From positions 1 to 44,174 of the IMG/VR virus record IMGVR_UViG_3300037247_000872: a DNA stretch of 44,174 nt; one strand, given 5' to 3'. Below, one piece after another: positions 29,486 through 35,431 of the stretch. Position numbers and translations under genes: made by a program. The notes beneath the pieces were generated by a model. It searched no databases. It saw only the letters and a program-made list of their open reading frames with translations, and was not told where the DNA came from. The stretch is from a virus. Position 1 is the stretch's first letter; every line of letters starts with the position of its first letter.

Positions 29486-29756
29486 AGCTAATCCCGTTGA
29501 TAGCGCGATACTCGTGAACGTCGCGGCCTCTGAGCATTACGGCCTCTCGCCCCGGCGCTGACGCCTCGTATTCCTCGCGTCGGTCGTGTGCCCATGACTG
29601 ATTAGGGCTGGGGACAACGCCGGTAGGCTGCCCGTTGTCAAAGCAGACGACATACCAGTAAGACTTGTTGACGCGGTAGCCCTTCGGCGTACGGGCCATG
29701 AAGTCTAGGGCTGGGCGGTTCTCTGGTATGCAGCTTCGGGGTATTCGTGTCTCCAT
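29484..29756 (-). CDS. Unknown protein, first gene of leftward operon
   Basis: A 90-residue protein from ATG 29756. An upstream in-frame ATG (29810) lies within the promoter spacer and could not be transcribed. The start is about 36 bases after the predicted transcript start. Contains YRVNKSYWYVVCFDNGQPTG, a small beta hairpin-like region, and a C-terminal half with EASAPGREAVML. No family recognised. Confidence 0.55.
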   Translation of the reverse strand: METRIPRSCIPENRPALDFMARTPKGYRVNKSYWYVVCFDNGQPTGVVPSPNQSWAHDRREEYEASAPGREAVMLRGRDVHEYRAINGIS

Positions 29757-29798
29757 CGCTTGCCTACTTTCTTCGCTAACCGTACCTGCATCTTCATC

Positions 29799-29827
29799 AT
29801 CATAACTCAATGCTCAGGACTTGTCAA
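29799..29827 (-). promoter_or_regulatory. Leftward promoter
   Basis: On the minus strand TTGACA (29827-29822) and TATGAT (29804-29799) are 17 bases apart. It drives the genes from 29756 to 28722. It faces away from the promoter at 29873, giving a compact divergent control region. Confidence 0.8.
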
Positions 29828-29872
29828 CCCCCCGGCCTACTTTGTACCCACCGTGAACACTGTCTAGGGCCA

Positions 29873-29901
29873 TTGACACGCCCGTACTAAATCTGTATAG
29901 T
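29873..29901 (+). promoter_or_regulatory. Rightward promoter
   Basis: TTGACA (29873-29878) and TATAGT (29896-29901), 17 bases apart, the best -10 match in the genome. It leads into the small genes and terminases from 29961 onward. Confidence 0.8.
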
Positions 29902-29960
29902 TGACGGTACAGTCTACAATTGGGTGGAGGGTGGGGCTCTACTCCGAGAGGAGGCTACCA

Positions 29961-30152
29961 GTGCCTAAGCTCCCACGTCTCATACGCCACTGGCTCCACG
30001 CCCGCTACTGCTGCGAGTGCAGAGAGCCGGCAGAAGAGGCGGGGTCGATGTTCAACTATGTGGCACTCAAGGCTGAAGACGGTACCACGATGGTCATACC
30101 ATCGTTCAAGGCGCTCACTGCCACGGATGTAACACGGCGAGACGATGCCTAA
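29961..30152 (+). CDS. Small Cys-containing protein
   Basis: A 63-residue protein from GTG 29961, about seven bases after GAGGAGG; a TTG at 29901 lies in the -10 box and is not usable. It has a CCECREPAEEAG cluster near residue 18. Function unknown. First gene of the packaging transcript. Confidence 0.55.
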   Translation: MPKLPRLIRHWLHARYCCECREPAEEAGSMFNYVALKAEDGTTMVIPSFKALTATDVTRRDDA

Positions 30153-30666
30153 GATCCTCTATGGGCCACGGATGCCGAGACCCGGTGACTCACGCATCAT
30201 CAAGCGCTTCGCGGCTGCTACTGAAGAGGGCCATGGCACTAGCACAGCAGCAACGCTGGCTGGTATCAGTGGGGCCACGGCCAATGACTGGATACGCTAC
30301 GGCAATGAGGAACTAGCAGAGTATGGGGCGCAGGATGAGCCTGATGGTGAACTCGGTTCACATGCCGCCTTTGCCTTAGCCCACAAAGAGGCCGTAGCAG
30401 CCTTCGTGGCCCGGAACCTGGGCGTGGTGAACGCCAGCACGGCCGGCCCGAAGGGTTGGCTGCCCGCCATGACGCTCCTAGAGCGTAGACGCCCCCAGGA
30501 CTTCGCTAGGCGCTTCGAGGCGAAGGTAGAGACCACGATAGACCAGCGCGTCACCTTCTCCGTCGAGGCCCTGTCCCCGGACCGGCAGCGTGCCCTAGCA
30601 GAGCTGGCCCTGAAGCGGCTACTGGCGCCTGAGGACGTGGTGGACGGAGAGGTGGTGGAGCGTTGA
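30145..30666 (+). CDS. Terminase small subunit candidate
   Basis: A 173-residue protein from ATG 30145. An N-terminal helix-turn-helix (TSTAATLAGISGATANDWIRYG, residues about 32-53 in two parts) is followed by long helices and PAMTLLERRRPQDFARR near residue 120, a pattern typical of phage small terminases that recognise DNA for packaging. The C-terminus is acidic. It precedes the large subunit by 2.1 kb. Confidence 0.7.
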   Translation: MPKILYGPRMPRPGDSRIIKRFAAATEEGHGTSTAATLAGISGATANDWIRYGNEELAEYGAQDEPDGELGSHAAFALAHKEAVAAFVARNLGVVNASTAGPKGWLPAMTLLERRRPQDFARRFEAKVETTIDQRVTFSVEALSPDRQRALAELALKRLLAPEDVVDGEVVER

Positions 30667-30764
30667 ACATCTGGCTATCGTCGCTGCAGTATGGTGTTGC
30701 GGGCGTGGTGCTCATCGTGCTGCTGCGTCTACTGCGTGACCTGATATGGGTGCCGGGTGGGTGA
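30663..30764 (+). CDS. Very small membrane peptide
   Basis: A 33-residue frame from TTG 30663, overlapping the previous TGA by three bases. One hydrophobic helix, YGVAGVVLIVLLRLL, and a basic patch. Too short to assign, but coupling and composition favour translation. Confidence 0.35.
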   Translation: MNIWLSSLQYGVAGVVLIVLLRLLRDLIWVPGG

Positions 30765-31026
30765 CACCGATCACCAAGACTCAGACTCGGAGCCTGAGGC
30801 CCAGCCGTAACGTGTCAAGTGTAGACTCAACCCAGCTTTACATATCTACCTATAGTGCGATCCTCCGCGTCTACGAGCGAGTCCCCCTTTCCCGAAGCGC
30901 AAAGGGTGGGGGCTGGGGGCACGGAAACATGTACCGTGGGGGGTATCGGCACATGCCGCCCCGCTGTGCAGTTTGGTCGGTTCTGTCCCCTTTAGAGTCA
31001 TGCTAGATGGTTCCAGGAGCATAGCC
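30765..31026. other. Region without a convincing gene
   Basis: These 262 bases hold an unlikely 86-codon frame from ATG 30746 with no ribosome site, a lone TATAGT at 30851-30856 lacking a -35 partner, and a hairpin pairing CCCCCTTT (30883-30890) with AAAGGGTGG (30901-30909). It may contain a leader or weak promoter for the next gene. Nothing firmer is visible. Confidence 0.4.
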
Positions 31027-31221
31027 GTGGTACTTAAAAAGCCCTTGCCGCCAGAGCTAGAGCTGTTCCGGATCCAGGCTATTGCTGGCGGCCTGTCGCC
31101 CGAAGAGGCAGAGGAGGCTGCTGGAAACATCTTGGAGGCGCGGCTTTTTCAGTCTCGAGAAAGGACGCGCCATTTAGAGGAGGCCGTTACGAGGTTTCGT
31201 TATCATGTCCCTAGCGCGTAA
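31027..31221 (+). CDS. Small helical protein
   Basis: A 64-residue protein from GTG 31027, seven bases after AGGAG. Helical, with LPPELELFRIQAIAGGLSPEEAEEAAGNIL and a basic C-terminus in two segments. The alternating acid/base pattern suggests a protein partner. Function unknown. Confidence 0.5.
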   Translation: MVLKKPLPPELELFRIQAIAGGLSPEEAEEAAGNILEARLFQSRERTRHLEEAVTRFRYHVPSA

Positions 31222-31423
31222 AAAGAGCCCTGCCGAGATCTGGGCTCATTCCCCGTGTGCTGAGACTGGGTGCAGGAGGACCCTGTATTCCTGGGGAGAC
31301 TCTATGCGCCTGGTGACATGGTATCAGCATGGGGAGAATCCAGAGCATCGGCGCTTTCTAGGCGTGGGCGAGTCTGGGTACGCCTGGTTGCTAGAGGTGC
31401 ATAACCATGTTCACCGAGACTAA
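31205..31423 (+). CDS. Unknown small protein
   Basis: A 72-residue protein from ATG 31205, overlapping the previous gene. SPCAETGCRRTLYSWGDS contains a Cys pair; Trp and His are frequent. Possibly a metal site. Function unknown. Confidence 0.45.
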   Translation: MSLARKKSPAEIWAHSPCAETGCRRTLYSWGDSMRLVTWYQHGENPEHRRFLGVGESGYAWLLEVHNHVHRD

Positions 31424-31658
31424 AAAGGCCATAGCCGTTCCTGAATTCGACGCATACCTAGTGGGCGTCCTGATGGCCTCCGTGTGCAGCTCCCTGTCCT
31501 TGGAGGAGACGGGGCGGAGGCTCAACGCGGAGCGCCCGACTGGTATTCCCTATCCGTGGCAGCCATCCGGGGACGCGGAGTTTCGTTCGGGCGAGCCGAA
31601 TCCCTGCCCGTGTGACCGCCACCCTGAGACGCACAAGCACTACCTGTTCGAGTGCTAG
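31407..31658 (+). CDS. Unknown small protein
   Basis: An 83-residue protein from ATG 31407, overlapping the previous gene. A helix with a hydrophobic face is followed by a Pro-rich stretch and a C-terminal CPCDRHPETHKH cluster that may bind zinc. Function unknown. Confidence 0.5.
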   Translation: MFTETKKAIAVPEFDAYLVGVLMASVCSSLSLEETGRRLNAERPTGIPYPWQPSGDAEFRSGEPNPCPCDRHPETHKHYLFEC

Positions 31659-31672
31659 GAGGTTCTCGTAGC

Positions 31673-31873
31673 ATGGCCCTGGCGGCTAAGAAACTAAGGT
31701 TCATATCGTGGGCAGAAGCCTTTACATTGCCGCCCAACACCATAACGGTTGTGGGGAAAGAAGCTGCTATATCGCCTGTGCGACATGAAGTACGGGCCAT
31801 TCTCTCGGATAGGCCGTCCCGCGATGCCCGGTCCTGGGTGCCTCCCGTGGCCCGGAGGATGAAACGTGACTGA
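31673..31873 (+). CDS. Unknown small protein
   Basis: A 66-residue protein from ATG 31673, about ten bases after AGGAGG. Compact alpha/beta and basic at the end. No metal ligands. Overlaps the next GTG. Confidence 0.45.
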   Translation: MALAAKKLRFISWAEAFTLPPNTITVVGKEAAISPVRHEVRAILSDRPSRDARSWVPPVARRMKRD

Positions 31874-32180
31874 GCCCTTCGTGCTGCCGCGTCGCGTCCA
31901 GGTGGGGCCGTTCTGGTACGCGCTAGAACGGGCCACAATGGACTCTGACCGTTTAGGACGGTGCGACAACGACAAGCGCGAAATGACTTTCTCTAAGGCA
32001 ACACACGGAGAGCAGCTTGTAAACACCGTCATACATGAGTTCGTTCACGCCGTGGAGTCGGTCTGGGAGGTGGAGATAACGGAGAAGGACGTCGAGCGCT
32101 TGGCCAGTGGACTTATGCAGGCCCTCCAGTCTGCGGGCCTGCTGCCTGAGCGCATGGTGCTGGAGGGCGACGATGCCTGA
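31866..32180 (+). CDS. HExxH protein, ImmA/IrrE or SprT-like
   Basis: A 104-residue protein from GTG 31866, overlapping the previous gene. Residues 57-64 read HEFVHAVE, the zinc metallopeptidase motif HExxH; a later Glu-containing helix (TEKDVERLASGLMQAL) can supply the third ligand. Short phage relatives of this layout exist. It might process a virion or host protein, or be a non-catalytic zinc-stabilised adaptor. Location just before the large terminase is unusual for a regulator. Confidence 0.65.
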   Translation: MTEPFVLPRRVQVGPFWYALERATMDSDRLGRCDNDKREMTFSKATHGEQLVNTVIHEFVHAVESVWEVEITEKDVERLASGLMQALQSAGLLPERMVLEGDDA

Positions 32181-32640
32181 CTGGGTTCTCCAGACCGCGC
32201 CCGATACTGGGACGATTACCGTCATGCCGTTCACGATATACAGGCGGCTGCGCCTAAAGCCGGAGCATGGGATCGTGGATGTGGTCGAGCCGATGCGACG
32301 ATGGTTCCTCCGTTGGGCTAAGAGGAACAACTGCGGCATCGCCCCTGATAGGATGTCCGTGGAGGATGACCGCGATGTTTCAAGGCGAGAGTCGGCGGCG
32401 GTCGCCAGTGTGCAAGTATTCAAGATTCCCGCTGGTAGCGGCTTGCAGCCAGGCGAGATCGTGAACATACAGGAAGAAACGGCTGTGCTGCCCGATCTTC
32501 AGGGGCCGTGGATGGACGAGCTAGACAAGTCGCGGGGATACAAAGTGGACAAGGCTGAATTCGACTTGGCTGCCGAAGTACAAAAGTCTCTGGGTGAGGT
32601 AGAGCTGGCGGAGGGCGATCCTCCACCAGCCTATTCTTAG
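32173..32640 (+). CDS. Unknown protein before terminase
   Basis: A 155-residue protein from ATG 32173, overlapping the previous gene. Mixed alpha/beta with a late acidic tail rich in Glu and Pro (ELAEGDPPPAYS). No family recognised. In the packaging transcript. Confidence 0.5.
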   Translation: MPDWVLQTAPDTGTITVMPFTIYRRLRLKPEHGIVDVVEPMRRWFLRWAKRNNCGIAPDRMSVEDDRDVSRRESAAVASVQVFKIPAGSGLQPGEIVNIQEETAVLPDLQGPWMDELDKSRGYKVDKAEFDLAAEVQKSLGEVELAEGDPPPAYS

Positions 32641-32642
32641 CG

Positions 32643-32798
32643 ATGGCCCGTAAGGCGCTGGACGAGACGGATCTAGACACCCTGCTGGAAGCTCTCAGGG
32701 TGAAATTGGGGAAGGCCTACGCCAGGGGGCCTACCCGCTACGACAAGTTCCTCAGGGCATTGCTAAAGCGACACGGAGTGCGGGTGGATGGCACGTAA
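32643..32798 (+). CDS. Small protein duplicating the terminase N-terminus
   Basis: A 51-residue protein from ATG 32643. It begins MARKALDET, almost the same as MARKVLDET at the start of the large terminase, and the DNA of the first 28 bases matches at 24 positions. The rest is a basic helix. It may be the remnant of a duplicated gene start or a short accessory. It overlaps the terminase start by 11 bases. Confidence 0.5.
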   Translation: MARKALDETDLDTLLEALRVKLGKAYARGPTRYDKFLRALLKRHGVRVDGT

Positions 32799-34329
32799 AG
32801 TCCTGGACGAGACGACGCGGGCCTACGTGGAGGGGGCGCGGGAGGACTTCCCCTCCTACATGGCGCTGGTCCACGACACGGACATGCCGGAGCTCTTCGG
32901 CGGCGGTGCCCTGCCGGCACGGCACCACATGGACATCATCAACGTCCTCACGGACGACTCGCTCGGCCACTCCCTCATCGTCGCCCCTCGCGGCGCGGCC
33001 AAGACGTATCTGGTGCAGGGCTGGCTGGAGTGGCGCCTGGGGCGGGCATCGCTAGGGGGCGGGAACTGGGCCAACGAGTTCCGCGTCTCCTACACCTCCA
33101 ACACCGCTCACCAGGCGTACAAGGTGTCGAACGCGATCAAGGCCACGATCCAAGGAAACGCTGCGTTCCAAGCGTGTTTCCCGGCCGTTAAACCACACAA
33201 GGAGAAGTGGAGTGAGCCCGAATGGAAGGTGGACGGGAACACCGCGCTCCACTCCAACTTCATCGCCACCGGCGTCGGCGGCCCGCTCCTCGGCGCCCGC
33301 GCTGTCATCATCGTCTTCGATGACACCGACGATGAAGAGAACACGAGGTCCAAGCTGGAGCGGGAGAAGAACCTGCACTGGCACGAGAACACGGCGATGC
33401 CCGTCCTCGTCCCCTGGGGCCGGGCGATCAAGATCTGCACCCGCTGGCACGAAGACGACTCCGCCGCCTGGGCGATGGCGCAGGGCTGGCACACGCTCTA
33501 CATGAAGGCGCTACAGGAAGATGGCTCTTCCTACTGGCCCGAACGCTTCTCGGTGGAATATCTCGAAGGCCTGAGGAAGCGGCAGCCCATGTCCTTCGCC
33601 CTTCAGTACCAGAACGAGATCACGCCCTACGAGGGCATCATGTTCAAGCGCGACATGTTCCGCAACCGCTTCGAGTGGGCGCCGAGCCCGGAGGAGATCC
33701 GTCACGTCTTCGTCACCTGGGACACCGCCGGCACCCTCACGGGCCGCTCCTACACCGTGGGCCTGGTCGTCATCCTGACGAAGACGTGGAAGTACTACGT
33801 CGTCCACATGCTACGTGGCAAGATGGAGTATCCGCGTGTCCGCGACACCATCAGGGACACGGCGAACCGCTTCAAGGTCAACACCACCGTCATCGAGGCG
33901 AAGGCCACCGGCCAGCCCGCCTTCCAGGAGCTCAGCGGCGATGCGGGCATGTACGGCAACGTCGTGCCCGTCCTCCCGCCCGGGCAGCGCGGCGGGCCGG
34001 CGCAACTCGACTGGGTAGACCAGATTACGCCCGCCCTTGACGAGGGGCGATTATGGCTGCCATCGCCTGAGTTCTCTGCGAAGCGCGGGGCTGAGGACTG
34101 GACGCCGCAGTTCTTGGCTGAGATGTTGGCCTACCCCGAAGGGAGCAACGATGACATCGTGGTTGCCCTCACCCAGCTCATCTACCACGTCGAGCGTGAG
34201 AAGCACCGCTTTGAGATGAAGGATCGGAACCGCCTCGGCCCCATCCGCTACGGCAACCCTGCGGAGGTGCGGGACAAGAGGTGGTGGAAGAGAACACGGC
34301 CGGAGCCTAGTAGGAAGCTGCTGGTGTGA
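32788..34329 (+). CDS. Terminase large subunit
   Basis: A 513-residue protein from ATG 32788, the ATPase and nuclease that drives DNA into the capsid. Residues 66-73 hold the Walker A-type APRGAAKT; AVIIVFDD near 172 is the Walker B strand. The RNase-H-like nuclease follows with the first Asp in FVTWDTAGT (about 308), then TVIEAKATG (about 367) and NDDIVVALT (about 453). Length is normal. The deviant Walker A with Arg early is typical of terminases. Best supported gene of the packaging module. Confidence 0.95.
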   Translation: MARKVLDETTRAYVEGAREDFPSYMALVHDTDMPELFGGGALPARHHMDIINVLTDDSLGHSLIVAPRGAAKTYLVQGWLEWRLGRASLGGGNWANEFRVSYTSNTAHQAYKVSNAIKATIQGNAAFQACFPAVKPHKEKWSEPEWKVDGNTALHSNFIATGVGGPLLGARAVIIVFDDTDDEENTRSKLEREKNLHWHENTAMPVLVPWGRAIKICTRWHEDDSAAWAMAQGWHTLYMKALQEDGSSYWPERFSVEYLEGLRKRQPMSFALQYQNEITPYEGIMFKRDMFRNRFEWAPSPEEIRHVFVTWDTAGTLTGRSYTVGLVVILTKTWKYYVVHMLRGKMEYPRVRDTIRDTANRFKVNTTVIEAKATGQPAFQELSGDAGMYGNVVPVLPPGQRGGPAQLDWVDQITPALDEGRLWLPSPEFSAKRGAEDWTPQFLAEMLAYPEGSNDDIVVALTQLIYHVEREKHRFEMKDRNRLGPIRYGNPAEVRDKRWWKRTRPEPSRKLLV

Positions 34330-34691
34330 GTGAGATAGGCGCGGAGATCGTTATCACTGACAAGCTAATAAATGATGGCCTGGCTGACAACTACACGAGC
34401 AGGGTCAGTGAGATGCTTGCTCGTGCATTCGCATGCAAGCTGCTCGTTGATGGCGCGGAGCGTGTGGAGGACACGGAGAGCGCATGGGAAAGAAGTCCGG
34501 AGCTGCGGGCACACACGCTCCATGTGGTTGCAGATGAGGACTTTAGCGATCCTTCTCTCAGGTTCCTGTTGGCCCGAAGCGCCGACCAGCAGCGGTCGCT
34601 GATGATGCAGCTCATGAACATGAACTACCTGCCGCTCTGGAAGATCGTCTGGCTCAGGATTCGGGGAAGGCCGCTGGTGCGCTTTGGCTAG
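34326..34691 (+). CDS. Unknown protein after terminase
   Basis: A 121-residue protein from GTG 34326 (GTGA overlap). Mostly helical with a late hydrophobic YLPLWKIVWLRIRGRPLV stretch. No family recognised. It ends nine bases before the stop of the antisense HNH gene. Confidence 0.55.
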   Translation: MSEIGAEIVITDKLINDGLADNYTSRVSEMLARAFACKLLVDGAERVEDTESAWERSPELRAHTLHVVADEDFSDPSLRFLLARSADQQRSLMMQLMNMNYLPLWKIVWLRIRGRPLVRFG

Positions 34692-34699
34692 GCTACGAG

Positions 34700-35125
34700 C
34701 TAGGGGGCAGCGACCTTTTTTCGCCTACGATAGGAACGATAGTGCTCTCTGTCGCAGATATGACACCTTCGTGCTCCGCAAGCAACGATATAGTCGTAAG
34801 AGTGTCCTTGGGGGCAGTGTGTTCTCCGCGCTGCTTGTGCCGATGCGCCAACCCCGCGAAGTATGTTCTCTCGGTTGGAGAGTTCCTCTAAGTGATCAGG
34901 ATTGACACAATGGCGCTGTCGGCAGAGATGATCAATGGTTAGGTGAGGAAGGGGCCATCTGCCGTGGTGGAGGAAGAAGGAGAAGCGATGTACGAGTACT
35001 GTTTTCCCCTCGACATAGATTGTTCCGTACCCATTTCTATTGAGTCCACCCAGCCAAAGCCAACAAGAAGCCGACTTTTCAACCTTGGCCCACAGTCGTA
35101 CTTCTGGGGTAAGATGCCATCGCAT
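34700..35125 (-). CDS. HNH endonuclease, antisense between packaging genes
   Basis: A 141-residue protein from ATG 35125 on the minus strand. It shows HNH homing-endonuclease features: SASCWLWLGGLNRNGYG, VHRFSFFLHHG, then IDHLCRQRHCVNPDHLEELSNRENILRG in pieces, with catalytic His and Asn residues, and C-terminal Cys/His knuckles (CPQGHSYDY and CHICDREHY). Such free-standing endonucleases spread between phages. Its ribosome site AGGAG lies in a small hairpin (GGAAG pairing with CTTCC), which may lower expression. Confidence 0.88.
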   Translation of the reverse strand: MRWHLTPEVRLWAKVEKSASCWLWLGGLNRNGYGTIYVEGKTVLVHRFSFFLHHGRWPLPHLTIDHLCRQRHCVNPDHLEELSNRENILRGVGASAQAARRTHCPQGHSYDYIVACGARRCHICDREHYRSYRRRKKVAAP

Positions 35126-35149
35126 GGGAAGATCACTCCTTCCTGTGTG

Positions 35150-35190
35150 GGGCGGCAGAGCGCCATCAGCGTTCCTGCCGCCCTTATTCT
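35150..35190 (+). terminator. Terminator of the packaging transcript
   Basis: GGGCGGCAG (35150-35158) pairs with CTGCCGCCC (35175-35183) in a perfect 9-bp stem with a 16-base loop, followed by TTATTCT. It would stop the rightward transcript before the Com-like gene. On the minus strand it lies in the HNH leader. Confidence 0.7.
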
Positions 35191-35214
35191 ACCATGACTA
35201 CAGATACGAGTCCA
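35186..35214 (-). promoter_or_regulatory. Possible promoter of the HNH gene
   Basis: On the minus strand TGGACT (35214-35209) and TAGAAT (35191-35186) are 17 bases apart, a weak -35 with a good -10. It would give the HNH gene its own transcript. Less convincing than the six exact TTGACA promoters. Confidence 0.4.
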
Positions 35215-35367
35215 CGCTGCTGGCGCTGCAACCGCGTCCTCGCCGAGTACATGACGAGGCCGTGGTCGAAACGCTGTCACCGCTGCAAGGCCGAGAACCG
35301 CTCGGACCCCGCAGAGATCGCCTTGACAAAGGCTTCGGGTAACGTTAGCCTAGACACCGACAAGTAG
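35194..35367 (+). CDS. Com-like zinc-finger regulator
   Basis: A 57-residue protein from ATG 35194. RCWRCNRVLAEYM and KRCHRCKAENR form the C-x2-C, C-x2-C finger of the phage Mu Com family, which binds a stem-loop in mRNA and switches on translation of the mom gene. Here it lies directly upstream of the portal gene, whose start lacks AUG and is preceded by a strong hairpin. The promoter at 35323 is within its 3' end. Confidence 0.7.
   Translation: MTTDTSPRCWRCNRVLAEYMTRPWSKRCHRCKAENRSDPAEIALTKASGNVSLDTDK
35323..35351 (+). promoter_or_regulatory. Portal operon promoter
   Basis: TTGACA (35323-35328) and TAGCCT (35346-35351), 17 bases apart, inside the 3' end of the Com-like gene. Around the -10 box, TAGCCTAGACA resembles TAAGCTAGACA of the scaffold promoter at 43846, suggesting a shared late-promoter type. 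Confidence 0.75.
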
Positions 35368-35396
35368 CTACCCCTTCGCGGCCCCCGCCGTATCGC

Positions 35397-35431
35397 GGCC
35401 CCCAACTAGCGGCACTGGGGGCCTTTGTCTT
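35397..35431 (+). terminator. Attenuator-like hairpin before the portal gene
   Basis: GGCCCCC (35397-35403) pairs with GGGGGCC (35417-35423), followed by TTTGTCTTAT. CGCGGCCCCC occurs twice (35377 and 35394), so the 3' arm can pair with either copy. It lies between the promoter and the portal reading frame, as an attenuator or a protein-binding stem-loop would. Its end adjoins the proposed ATC start. Confidence 0.5.

Noticed and set aside
30746-31006. 86-codon open frame in the gap after the small terminase
   Set aside because: No ribosome site, unusual composition and overlap with a better small membrane frame; described as a gap instead.
34911-34940. TTGACA at the antisense HNH gene
   Set aside because: The sequence 17 bases downstream is GAGATG, not a -10 box.
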